A stretch of 64,000 bases of DNA from CAWCHZ01 sp963795555 (GTDB lineage Bacteria > Actinomycetota > Thermoleophilia > Solirubrobacterales > Solirubrobacteraceae). Every line of letters begins with the position of its first letter. The stretch's first letter is position 1. The stretch spans positions 744,001 through 808,000 of the forward strand of contig CAWCHZ010000002.1 of NCBI GenBank assembly GCA_963795555.1, read 5' to 3'. The notes under the pieces were generated by a model. The model was not told where the DNA came from. It saw only the letters and a list, made by a program, of their open reading frames with translations, and did no database searches. The position numbers and the translations under genes were made by a program. Of this stretch, positions 41,588 to 49,563 are shown piece after piece.

Positions 41588-43908
41588 CAGGCGCTCACCT
41601 CGACGGGCGCGGCGGGTCGGCTGCGCGCGCCCGGCTCGGTCTCCCAGCTCAGCACGGGCCAGCCGCGGCGGCGCGCCTCCCGCGCCAGGCGAAAGTCCGG
41701 GTTGACGGCCACCGGGTGACCGACGATCTCCAGCAGTGCCAGGTCCGAGACGCTGTCGCCGTAGGCGTGGCAGTCGGCCAGATCGACGCCGTGCTCGCCG
41801 GCCAGTCGCGCCGCCAGCGAGGCGCGACCGTCGGCGCTCAGCGGCGGCTCGGCGAGCTCGCCGGTGAACGTCCCGCGGCGCTCGATCAGCCGCGCCGCGA
41901 TCAGCTCGTCGCCGAGGTGCGCGAGCGGCGCCACCAGGAAGTCGAGCGCTCCGGTGATCAGGATCACCCGGTCGCCGCGGGCGCGGTGCGCGCGAATCCG
42001 GCGCACCGCGGCATGGCGAACCCGTGGCAGGATGAAGTCGCTGAGCGCGTGCTCGGCCTGCTCGCGCAGCTCCTGCGCCGGCAGGCCGCGGTAGTGGCGA
42101 TAGAAGACGCGGTTGAACTCGGCGCGCGAGCGCCGGTCGGCGACCAGGTATCCGGGCACGCGCGTCGCCAGGCCGGCGAGCCAGAGCGTGCGATCCAGCG
42201 CCGGCATCTCGCGCCCCCGCAACCAGGCGTAGAAGTGCGCCACCGTCGCGTCGAGCACAACCCCCTCGACATCGAAGATCGCGAGCGCCGGTTGCCCGCT
42301 GGTGGCGATGCGGTCGTTGGCATCGTCGCCGACACGGCGGATCGGGCGCGGGGGCCGCGGCGTGCGGGTCAGCGCGCGCAGCGCCGGCAGATGGATCTCC
42401 TGCACATAGCTGGGCCAGTCGATCGCCTCGGTGTCGAAGTCGAGCAGCTCGCGGTCATGCGGGTGCAGCGAGGCCAGCAGCTCGCGCGCATGACGGTCAT
42501 CGAACATGCAGTCCAGCTCGACGTAGGGCCCGTAGATCTCGGCCAGCAGACGCAGCCGCTCGAGTCGACGCTGCTCGCGGTGCAGCCGCCGCTCGGCGGC
42601 ATCGACGCGGGGGATCGCGACGCGGTCGAGCAGCCGCCGGGCGCCGCGAATCGAGCGCTCACCGCGATCGAGCGCCCGCAGCGCGCGCTGGCTGGAGGAG
42701 AATCGCCACGGCGCGACCTCGACCGGCAGCCCGTCGGCGTCCGGCAGCGGCCGTTGCTGGAAGTACTCGGTCACGTGCGCGGCGATCTGCTCGATCGTCA
42801 GCGGATTGCGCGCCCCGCTGGTGATGTTGACGACGTGCGGGCTGCGCACGGGCGGCCAGGCGGCGGCGGCGACGCAGGCCTGCGCGACCAGATCGACGGG
42901 CACCAGGTCCAGCCGCGCCGACCGGTTGCCGGGGAAGCGCTGGATCAGCCCGCTGGCGTAGGCGAGGATCACGGGGTCGGCGACCTTCAGACCCTCGATC
43001 CAGCCCGGATAGGGGGTGCGCAGTGCCGATTCGATTATCGATGGGCGCACGATCGTCAGCGCGCTCGGAGACTCGGCCGCTAGCGCGCGCTCGCCGAGCG
43101 CCTTGGAGAGCGCATAGGCGTCAGGCCAGCCCAGCGCCCGCGAGCGCTCGCGCCCGCGCTGGACCAGCTGCTCCTCCACCCACGCCTGGCGCGCCTGTTC
43201 GGCCCGCACGCCGATTGCCGGAGCGCCGGCCGGCCCGATCTCCTGCCGCGCGTCGCGCACGAACCGGCGCTGGAGCTCCGGCAGGCGCGAGTCGGACTCG
43301 AGATCCGCGCGCCAGCGTTGCGCGGCGGCGAGCTCGGCGTCAGGGTCGACGGCGGGCTCGGCGGGGCCGTGGCCGGATGGGCGCTCGAGCACCAGGCCGG
43401 TGCGAGTGCCGGCGGCGTAGGCGGTGGACACGTGCACGAGGCGCGCGCGGGCGCCCGCCTCGCCGAGCGCTCGCGCGAGATTGACGGCGCCGTGGACGTT
43501 GATGGTGATCATCTCGTCGAGCGGTCGCTGGAAGGACACGGACGCCGCACAGTGGATGACGACGTCGACGCCGGCGAGCGGAGCGAGATCCTCGCGCCCG
43601 AGCCGCTCGACGGTGATATCGCCGGCGAGCGCCGTCAGCCGACCTTCCTGCCGCACACGCTGGATGTCCGCAGGGGCAAGCGCGCGCAGCGCGTCGGAGT
43701 CCAGCACCGCGCCCAGTCGCGTGGCTGCCGCGTCGTCGTCGTCGGCGCGCAGCAGCACCACCAGGCGGGCGAGATCCGGCAGGCAACGCAGGCAGGTGAC
43801 CAGGACCGCCTTGCCGACGAAGCCAGACGCGCCCGTGAGCAGCAGCGACGCGCCGGCGAGCTGCTCGGCAACGGTCGGGGGGTTGGGCGCCTGTCCGTCG
43901 TCGGCCAA
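41587..43908 (-). CDS. Fatty acyl-CoA reductase fused to a HAD-IB phosphatase
   Basis: 773 residues. Residues ~15-400 form an extended SDR of the fatty-acyl-CoA-reductase (NAD_binding_4) type: LLLTGASGFVGKAVLVTCLR, HVSTAYAAGTRTG, DAYALSKALGERAL (YxxxK) and IVRPSIIESALRTPYPGWIE. Residues ~530-765 form a HAD-IB domain: ALAIFDVEGVVLDATV (nucleophile Asp; the second Asp is Glu), RVILITGALDFLVAPLA, CHAYGDSVSDLALLEIVGHP. It could reduce an acyl thioester and dephosphorylate a lipid intermediate. The start is TTG 43908, nine bases after a TATCTT -10 box. First gene of the operon. Confidence 0.87.
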   Translation of the reverse strand: MADDGQAPNPPTVAEQLAGASLLLTGASGFVGKAVLVTCLRCLPDLARLVVLLRADDDDAAATRLGAVLDSDALRALAPADIQRVRQEGRLTALAGDITVERLGREDLAPLAGVDVVIHCAASVSFQRPLDEMITINVHGAVNLARALGEAGARARLVHVSTAYAAGTRTGLVLERPSGHGPAEPAVDPDAELAAAQRWRADLESDSRLPELQRRFVRDARQEIGPAGAPAIGVRAEQARQAWVEEQLVQRGRERSRALGWPDAYALSKALGERALAAESPSALTIVRPSIIESALRTPYPGWIEGLKVADPVILAYASGLIQRFPGNRSARLDLVPVDLVAQACVAAAAWPPVRSPHVVNITSGARNPLTIEQIAAHVTEYFQQRPLPDADGLPVEVAPWRFSSSQRALRALDRGERSIRGARRLLDRVAIPRVDAAERRLHREQRRLERLRLLAEIYGPYVELDCMFDDRHARELLASLHPHDRELLDFDTEAIDWPSYVQEIHLPALRALTRTPRPPRPIRRVGDDANDRIATSGQPALAIFDVEGVVLDATVAHFYAWLRGREMPALDRTLWLAGLATRVPGYLVADRRSRAEFNRVFYRHYRGLPAQELREQAEHALSDFILPRVRHAAVRRIRAHRARGDRVILITGALDFLVAPLAHLGDELIAARLIERRGTFTGELAEPPLSADGRASLAARLAGEHGVDLADCHAYGDSVSDLALLEIVGHPVAVNPDFRLAREARRRGWPVLSWETEPGARSRPAAPVEVSA

Positions 43909-43917
43909 GACCGGCGA

Positions 43918-43947
43918 AAGATAGCGCCTACTGACATGTCAGTAGGC
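43918..43947. promoter_or_regulatory. Operon promoter with 22-bp perfect palindrome, probable TetR operator
   Basis: The palindrome 43926-43947 has half-site GCCTACTGACA followed directly by its exact complement. It ends two bases from the TATCTT -10 box (43918-43923, minus strand) of the reductase-HAD operon and begins just before the TTG of the divergent TetR gene. Size, symmetry and position are those of a TetR-family operator controlling both directions. Confidence 0.75.
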
Positions 43948-43949
43948 AG

Positions 43950-44597
43950 TTGGGCGCCGTCTATGATCGAGCGATCGCCGCCGTCTCTGAGAGCAGCGCG
44001 AGCAGCTCGCGCCAACGCATCCTTGCGCTCGCACGCCGCGAGTTCGCCGAGCGCGGCTTCGACGGCGCACGGCTGCAGGACATCGCGCGGCGCGCCGAGC
44101 TCAGCCACCCCACCCTGCTCTATCACTTCAACTCCAAGGCCGACCTCTATGCCGCGGTGATCCAGGCGGAGGCGGCCGCGTGGGCTGGCGAGACCGAGGC
44201 CGCCGTCTCGACCGTGCTGGACGGGTTCGACCAGCTCGCCGCAGTCATCGAGGCCGGCTTTCACTTCTTCGCCACGCACGAGGACTTCGTGCGAATCATG
44301 CGCCGGGAGGCGATCGAGGGTGGCGAGCGCCTGCAGGATGCGATCGCCGGTGCCTTGATGCCGTTCCTGGAGCGGGCGGTCGCCTTCCTGGAGCGCGAGC
44401 GCAGCGCTGGGCGACTGCGGGCGCACGACCCGCTCGAGCTGATGCAGGTCTGCTACGGCGCCGTGTCGACGTACTTCTCCGATGCGCGCTTCCGCGCACG
44501 CCTGCTCGGTGAGGATCCCCTCGATCCCGCGACGCTGGAGCGTCACCGCACGGCGCTGATCGCCCTGCTGCGCGCCGCCCTGGACCCCGCAGCGTAG
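43950..44597 (+). CDS. TetR-family transcriptional regulator
   Basis: 215 residues. SSRQRILALARREFAERGFD, GARLQDIARRAELSHPTLLY and HFNSKADLYAAVI form the TetR helix-turn-helix; the rest is a helical ligand-binding domain. TTG 43950 is the only usable start. It should bind the adjacent palindrome and sense a lipid or acyl-CoA linked to the operon. The 3' end is duplicated in tandem. Confidence 0.9.
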   Translation: MGAVYDRAIAAVSESSASSSRQRILALARREFAERGFDGARLQDIARRAELSHPTLLYHFNSKADLYAAVIQAEAAAWAGETEAAVSTVLDGFDQLAAVIEAGFHFFATHEDFVRIMRREAIEGGERLQDAIAGALMPFLERAVAFLERERSAGRLRAHDPLELMQVCYGAVSTYFSDARFRARLLGEDPLDPATLERHRTALIALLRAALDPAA

Positions 44598-44656
44598 GCC
44601 GTCCGCTCACCTGCTGCGCGCCGCCCTCGACCCCGCAGCGTAGGCCGTCCGCTCAC
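44565..44656. repeat. Two tandem 46-bp repeats over the ends of the tetR and larE genes
   Basis: 44565-44610 and 44611-44656 differ at one base. The first copy includes the last codons and stop of the TetR gene; the second abuts the larE stop at 44653-44655, so the duplication contributes the end of that convergent gene. Confidence 0.92.
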
Positions 44657-45543
44657 CCTCGGCGTTCGAGCAGCGCGTTGAGCGAGCCGGACCGAAACGG
44701 CTGCTCCGAGATCTCCGCGCGCGCATAGCCGGCGGAGCACAGCGCGGCTTCCAGCAGCAGACGGCGATCGGCCCGCAGCGCGCCCGGCAGCTCCTCGGCG
44801 CCCAGCTCCAGGCGTCCCAGCTCGCCGTGATGGCGCACGCGCAGGACGCGATAGCCGAGCGCGCGCACCGCTCGCTCGGCCCGATCGATGCGCGCCAGCG
44901 TCGCCTCGTCGACGGGGATGCCATAGGGGATTCGCGAGGCCAGGCAGGGGCTCGCGGGCTTGTCGGCCGAGGGAACGCCAAGCCGCCGCGCGAGCGCCCG
45001 AACCCGCGGCTTGTCGACCTCCAGCTCCAGCAGCGGATGCAGCACGCCGTGCTCGGTGGCGGCGCGCAGGCCCGGACGCCAGTCGCCGGCATCATCGGCG
45101 TTGGCACCCGACAGAACGGCGGCGTAGCCGCGCCGCGCGGCGAGCTCGGCCAGTCCGGCGTAGAGCTCGCGCTTGCAGTGCAGACAGCGCAGGCGGTCGT
45201 TGCGGCGGTAGTCGGGATTGGTGAGCTCGGCGGTGGTGATCGTCTCATGGGCGACCCCAATCGCCTGCGCGACCGCCGCGGCGCCCTCGAGCTCGCCGCT
45301 TGCCAGCGCCGGGGACAGCGCCGTGACGGCGAGCGCACGCGGCCCGAGAGCGCGCGCCGCAAGCGCCGCGACGAGCGATGAGTCGACGCCGCCCGAGAAG
45401 GCAACGATCGCCGAACCCAGCTGCGCGATCAACGCCTCCAGCCGTGCCCGCAGCGCGTCGAGCTCGATCAGGGGATCCGCCTGCCGCATCGCGTCCGCTC
45501 CCGTCATCGCGTCCGCCTGCCTGATCGGTTTCGCCTGGCTCAT
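44653..45543 (-). CDS. larE: LarE, ATP-dependent sacrificial sulfur transferase
   Basis: 296 residues. Donates sulfur from its own cysteine or carries it on clustered cysteines to the nickel-pincer precursor. The PP-loop IVAFSGGVDSSLVAALAA binds ATP; RCLHCKRELYAGL and SPCLASRIPYGIPVDE are LarE-specific blocks with Cys residues at expected sites. ATG 45543 overlaps the larC stop (ATGA). The first ~24 residues (SQAKPIRQADAMTGADAM) derive from a small DNA repeat and precede the normal start of the fold. Confidence 0.92.
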   Translation of the reverse strand: MSQAKPIRQADAMTGADAMRQADPLIELDALRARLEALIAQLGSAIVAFSGGVDSSLVAALAARALGPRALAVTALSPALASGELEGAAAVAQAIGVAHETITTAELTNPDYRRNDRLRCLHCKRELYAGLAELAARRGYAAVLSGANADDAGDWRPGLRAATEHGVLHPLLELEVDKPRVRALARRLGVPSADKPASPCLASRIPYGIPVDEATLARIDRAERAVRALGYRVLRVRHHGELGRLELGAEELPGALRADRRLLLEAALCSAGYARAEISEQPFRSGSLNALLERRG

Positions 45544-46760
45544 CGCGTCCGCTCCCGCTGCGCAGCCGCCAGCGCCGCCGCCCAGACGTCTTTGACCGCG
45601 CGACCGCTGGCGCGCGCGACGGCCGCGCAGTCGTCGTGTTCGGGCGCGGCATTGACGACCTCGCCGTCCAGCATCCCCAGCTTGACGCGCACGGGCGCAC
45701 CGTCGACCTGCACCGTCAGCCATTGGCGTGTCAGCGCCCAGCGGCGCGCCTGACGCACCCGTACGCCCAGCGTCGTCGTCTCTCGGACGATCGCGTCGAT
45801 GACCGCGCGCTCGGCGGCGGGTCGCGCGAGCGCCGACAGCACGATGCCGGGGCGGCCTTTCTTCATCTGCACGCTCGTCAACCAGACGTCGAGCGCCCCG
45901 GCCGCAAAGCAGCGCTCGACCGCATCGGGCACGAGCTCTGGCGAGATGTCGTCGAGGTTGGATTCGATCTCGACGATGTCCTCACCGATCATTCCCGCGT
46001 CGGCGCTCGCGGCGCCACCGGCGCGCTCTGCTCCGCCGACGCGCTGCCCGCACAGCACGCGGACGACGTTGGGTCGATCGGCGAGCTCGCGCGCGCCGGC
46101 CCCGTAGCCGATCGCGGCCAGGCGCAGCGGCGGCAGCGACCCCCAGCTCGCCGCCAGCGCGCTCACCACCGCGGCACCGGTGGGCGTCACCAGCTCGACG
46201 TCCAGCTCGGCGCCGAGCAGCGGCGCGCCGCGCAGCAGCTCGAGCGTCGCGGGCGCCGGCAGCGGAAGGCAGCCGTGCGCCGCCTCGACCTGCCCGCGCG
46301 CAAGCGGCAACGGCGAGCAGACCAGCTCGTCGATCGCCAAATCCTCGAGCGCGAGCGCGATCCCGCAGACGTCGCCGATCGCGTCGATCGCACCGACCTC
46401 GTGGAAGTGCACCGTCTCGGGCTCGACCCCGTGCACCGCCCCCTCCGCACGGGCCAGCGCGGCGAAGATCGCCAGTGCCCGCTCACACGCGCGGGGGGGC
46501 AGCTCGGCGCGCTCGATCAGCGCGCGGACGTCGGCCCAACGGCGGTGCGCACGCTCCTCGGCGGCGCCGGTGACGGTGACGCGGGCCGCGGCGATGCCCT
46601 GGCGGGTGGTGCGCTCGTGCTGGAGGCCCAGGCCCTCGACACCAAGCCTGTGCAGCCCGGCGCGCACGCGCTCGACGTCGGCGCCGGCGTCCAGTAGCGC
46701 AGCGAGCAGCATGTCGCCGGCAAGGCCGGCGATCGCATCGACGTAGAGCAGCTTGGTCAT
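45540..46760 (-). CDS. larC: LarC, nickel insertion enzyme for the pincer cofactor
   Basis: 406 residues. Starts MTKLLYVDAIAGLAGDMLLA, then VHFHEVGAIDAIGDVCGIAL, VTPTGAAVVSALAASWG, IVEIESNLDDISPELV and VWLTSVQMKKGRPGIVLSAL, the blocks of LarC/DUF111 CTP-dependent nickel cyclometallases. Here LarC1 and LarC2 are one uninterrupted frame, unlike Lactobacillus, where a programmed frameshift joins them. It overlaps larB and larE. Confidence 0.92.
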   Translation of the reverse strand: MTKLLYVDAIAGLAGDMLLAALLDAGADVERVRAGLHRLGVEGLGLQHERTTRQGIAAARVTVTGAAEERAHRRWADVRALIERAELPPRACERALAIFAALARAEGAVHGVEPETVHFHEVGAIDAIGDVCGIALALEDLAIDELVCSPLPLARGQVEAAHGCLPLPAPATLELLRGAPLLGAELDVELVTPTGAAVVSALAASWGSLPPLRLAAIGYGAGARELADRPNVVRVLCGQRVGGAERAGGAASADAGMIGEDIVEIESNLDDISPELVPDAVERCFAAGALDVWLTSVQMKKGRPGIVLSALARPAAERAVIDAIVRETTTLGVRVRQARRWALTRQWLTVQVDGAPVRVKLGMLDGEVVNAAPEHDDCAAVARASGRAVKDVWAAALAAAQRERTR

Positions 46761-47548
46761 CGCTCGGCCCGCACGTCGTGCTCGGCCCGGGCGGCGCGCG
46801 CGATCCGAGCGGCGATCGTGCCGGCCCCGAAGCCATCGTCGATGTTGACGACGGCCAGGCCGGCCGCGCAGGAGGCGAGCATCGCCAGCAGCGCCGAGAC
46901 CCCGCCGAACGCCGCCCCATAGCCGGTGCTCGTCGGCACGCCGATCACCGGCGCAGCGGCCAGCCCCCCCACCACCGAGGCCAGCGCGGCATCCTGCCCG
47001 GCGACGACGACCACGCAGTCGGCTGCGCGCAGATCCTCGAGCGCGGAGGCCAGCCGGTGCAGCCCGGCGACACCGACGTCCTCGTGCACGGCGACCGTCG
47101 TGCCGAGCAGCTCGGCGCGGATGCGCGCCTCGTGCACGACTGGGCCATCGGCCGTGCCGCCCGAGAGGATCGTCACGCGCCCGCGCGGCGCAGGCAGCGA
47201 GCGAGCCACCCACGCCAGGCGCGCGCGGGGATGCTCGCAAGCATCGGCGGCGACGCGGCGAACCGCCGCGCGGGCGTCCTCGTCGGCGCGCGTGACCAGG
47301 ACGCTGCCCGCACCCCCGGCGAGCAGCGCCGCGACGATCGCCTCAACCTCCGCCGGAGTCTTGCCCTCGGCCAGGACCGCCTCGGGCGCGTCCTGACGCA
47401 GCTCGCGGTGAACGTCGACCCGCGCGAAGCCGAGATCCTCGTAGGGCAGGCGCGCGAGACGCTCCAGCGCGGCCGTCAGCTCCAGCTCACCGGCCTCGAC
47501 GGCCGCGAGCAGCTCGAGCAGATCGGCGCGCAGTCCCCCGTTGCGCAC
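46757..47548 (-). CDS. larB: LarB, nicotinic acid adenine dinucleotide carboxylase/hydrolase
   Basis: 263 residues. The C-terminal part is PurE-like: ILSGGTADGPVVHEARIRAE, VAGQDAALASVVGGLAAAPV and IGVPTSTGYGAAFGG. The N-terminal helical region has DVHRELRQDAPEAVLAEGKT. LarB carboxylates NaAD and releases AMP to start pincer synthesis. It is coupled to larC by a 4-bp overlap and follows the small upstream gene by 6 bp. Confidence 0.93.
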   Translation of the reverse strand: MRNGGLRADLLELLAAVEAGELELTAALERLARLPYEDLGFARVDVHRELRQDAPEAVLAEGKTPAEVEAIVAALLAGGAGSVLVTRADEDARAAVRRVAADACEHPRARLAWVARSLPAPRGRVTILSGGTADGPVVHEARIRAELLGTTVAVHEDVGVAGLHRLASALEDLRAADCVVVVAGQDAALASVVGGLAAAPVIGVPTSTGYGAAFGGVSALLAMLASCAAGLAVVNIDDGFGAGTIAARIARAARAEHDVRAER

Positions 47549-47554
47549 GCGCCC

Positions 47555-47890
47555 TCAGCGGACCTCGACGACCTCGCGCTCCGGCGCGACCTCAATCGTC
47601 CGCTCTGGAGCGACCACGTCGAGCGCCTCGCGCTCCTCCTCGGCGGTCAGGCCCCCGCCGCCATCGGGCTCGGCGTCGCAGCTCACGCGCATCCGACCGG
47701 TCGCCAGGTTGGCATCGCCGACGACCAGCAGGCCCGCGACCACGTCGCCCTCCTCCCAGCCGAGCCGCTCGATATCGAACCAGTTGAGGTGAACCCGCTG
47801 AGCGGTGCCGCCATACGGACAATTGGCGTCGTGGTGCTTGCGCGCCGCGACGATCGCGGCCATGTTCTTGGCGGAGGCCTCGATGCTCAC
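47555..47890 (-). CDS. Hypothetical protein preceding larB
   Basis: 111 residues beginning VSIEASAKNMAAIVAARKHH, then NCPYGGTAQRVHLNWFDIER and an acidic tail. TAGATT lies nine bases before GTG 47890, so I prefer this to GTG 47899. It is the first gene of the larBCE transcript, six bases before larB. The His/Cys near residues 20-27 could bind metal, but no family is recognised. Confidence 0.6.
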   Translation of the reverse strand: MSIEASAKNMAAIVAARKHHDANCPYGGTAQRVHLNWFDIERLGWEEGDVVAGLLVVGDANLATGRMRVSCDAEPDGGGGLTAEEEREALDVVAPERTIEVAPEREVVEVR

Positions 47891-47907
47891 GCTGGCCACA
47901 ATCTAGC

Positions 47908-47990
47908 GCCATGCCCTCACCGGCCGCCGCCGCTCAGCGATCCTCGCCGCGCGCCATGCCCCACCGGCCGCCGCCGCTCAGCGATCCTCG
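47908..47990. repeat. Near-tandem duplication of about 38 bp at the end of the aminotransferase gene
   Basis: Copies at 47908-47946 and 47953-47990 share CACCGGCCGCCGCCGCTCAG and flanks, with one single-base indel. The second copy contains the aminotransferase stop (47978-47980), so the first is duplicated gene-end sequence. Confidence 0.88.
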
Positions 47991-49372
47991 ATCCGCGGCA
48001 CGAGCTCCGCGGCCTCCTCGAGCACACTGCCGAGGATCGCGGCGATCTCGTCGAATTGGCGCTGCTCGGCGATCAGCGGAGGCGAGACCTGCACGACCGG
48101 GTCGCCGCGATCGTCGGCCCGGCAGATCAGCCCGCGCTCGAGCAGCCGGGGCGACAGGAAGCCGCGCAACAGGAAGTCACACTCCTCCTCGGTGAACGTC
48201 GCGCGCGTGCCCTTGTCCTTGACGAGCTCGAGCGCATAGAAGTAACCCGCTCCGCGCAGATCCCCGACGATCGGCAGGTCCAGCAGCGGCTCGAGCGCGG
48301 CGCGAAACGCCTCCTCCGTCGCCGCCACGTGCTCGACGATGCCCTCCCTGCGCATGATCGCGAGGTTGGCCAGCGCGATCGCACATTGCACGGGATGCCC
48401 ACCAAACGTGATTCCGTGCTGATACATCGCCCCCTCACGCTGAAACGGCTCCATCACGCGATCGGACGTCACCAGCGCGCCGATCGCGCCATAGGCCGAG
48501 GAAAGCCCCTTGGCGATGGTGATCAGGTCCGGCTCGATCGCGTAGCGCTCGGACCCGAACCACGCACCCAGTCGCCCGAACGCGGTGATCACCTCATCGG
48601 CGCAGAGCAGGACGCCGTGGCGGTCGCAGATCTCACGTACGCCGGCGAAGTAGCCGGCCGGTGGCACCAAGGCGCCGCCGGCGTTCTGGACGGGCTCGAC
48701 GATGACCATCGCGACCGTCTCCGCCCCGGCCTCGGTGATCGCCTCGTCGAGCTCCTCCAGCAGCAGCGTGGTGAAGGCCTGCTCGGACTCCTCGCGCGGC
48801 CGGTGATAGCGGCTCGTGTTGCGCACATGCAGGACCTCGGGCACGAGCGGCTCGAAGGGGTTGCGCAGTTGGGCGATGCCGGTCAGCGAGAGAGCCCCCA
48901 TCGTGGTGCCGTGGTAGGCGGTGCGCCGCGCGATCGCCTTCCAGCGCCGCTCGCCCCGGGCGGTGTGGTACTGCCGGGCGAGCTTCCAGGCCGCCTCCAC
49001 CGCCTCCGACCCACCGGACACGAAGAAGACGCGGTTGAGGTCACCCGGGGTCAGCGCGGCGATCTGCTCGGCCAGCTCGATCGCGCGAGGATGTGCATAT
49101 GTCCAATTGCTGTAATAAGGTAAATCGCGCATCTGCGCGACAGCGGCCGCGCCAATCTCCTCGCCGTGGCCGTAACCGATGTTGACGGCGAACAGCCCGG
49201 CCAGCGCATCGAGATAGCGCCGTCCGTTGACGTCCTGCAGATAGCAGCCGTCGCCGCGCACGATGATCGGCAGGTCGCCGGTGCCGTACGAGCCCATCGG
49301 CGTGAAGTGCAGCCACAGGTGACGCAGCGCGGCATCGTGCAGCTGCGATGCGTCATACGGCGCGCCGTTCAT
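47978..49372 (-). CDS. Class-III (omega-type) aminotransferase
   Basis: 464 residues, PLP-dependent. RYLDALAGLFAVNIGYGHGE, FFVSGGSEAVEAAWKLARQY, TAYHGTTMGALSLTG, EPVQNAGGALVPPAGYF, LLCADEVITAFGRLG and LITIAKGLSSAYGAIGA (K of the internal aldimine) are all present. Members use taurine, putrescine, beta-alanine or similar amines. The agmatinase in the nearby operon would make putrescine, so a polyamine substrate is possible. ATG 49372 follows AAGGAGA. Confidence 0.9.
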   Translation of the reverse strand: MNGAPYDASQLHDAALRHLWLHFTPMGSYGTGDLPIIVRGDGCYLQDVNGRRYLDALAGLFAVNIGYGHGEEIGAAAVAQMRDLPYYSNWTYAHPRAIELAEQIAALTPGDLNRVFFVSGGSEAVEAAWKLARQYHTARGERRWKAIARRTAYHGTTMGALSLTGIAQLRNPFEPLVPEVLHVRNTSRYHRPREESEQAFTTLLLEELDEAITEAGAETVAMVIVEPVQNAGGALVPPAGYFAGVREICDRHGVLLCADEVITAFGRLGAWFGSERYAIEPDLITIAKGLSSAYGAIGALVTSDRVMEPFQREGAMYQHGITFGGHPVQCAIALANLAIMRREGIVEHVAATEEAFRAALEPLLDLPIVGDLRGAGYFYALELVKDKGTRATFTEEECDFLLRGFLSPRLLERGLICRADDRGDPVVQVSPPLIAEQRQFDEIAAILGSVLEEAAELVPRIEDR

Positions 49373-49409
49373 GTCGAGCCGTCTCCTTTCGGTGCGCGCG
49401 GGCGCCGAC

Positions 49410-49436
49410 CCTAGCACCTACGAAGGTGAGACTAGG
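49410..49436. promoter_or_regulatory. Imperfect inverted repeat upstream of the aminotransferase gene
   Basis: CCTAG-CACCT-N4-AGGTG-N3-CTAGG, symmetrical except for a three-base insertion, about 40-65 bp upstream of the start in an AT-richer stretch. Candidate operator or leader hairpin. The remaining 49437-49563 contains a T5 run and no gene. Confidence 0.4.
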
Positions 49437-49563
49437 CAACATCGATCAAATGTTTAAGCAGGGCCCGTTTTTGTAAAGGCCATCCGGCAAGCAACATGTC
49501 GCGCTACGCGGCTCAAGCGCCTCCCCGACGATGGAGACGCGCCCCAGCGCTTGCTCAGCGGCC

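Noticed and set aside
46778..49123. A 781-codon plus-strand open frame opposite larB and the aminotransferase
   Set aside because: It is antisense to genes with strong motifs and has shadow composition.
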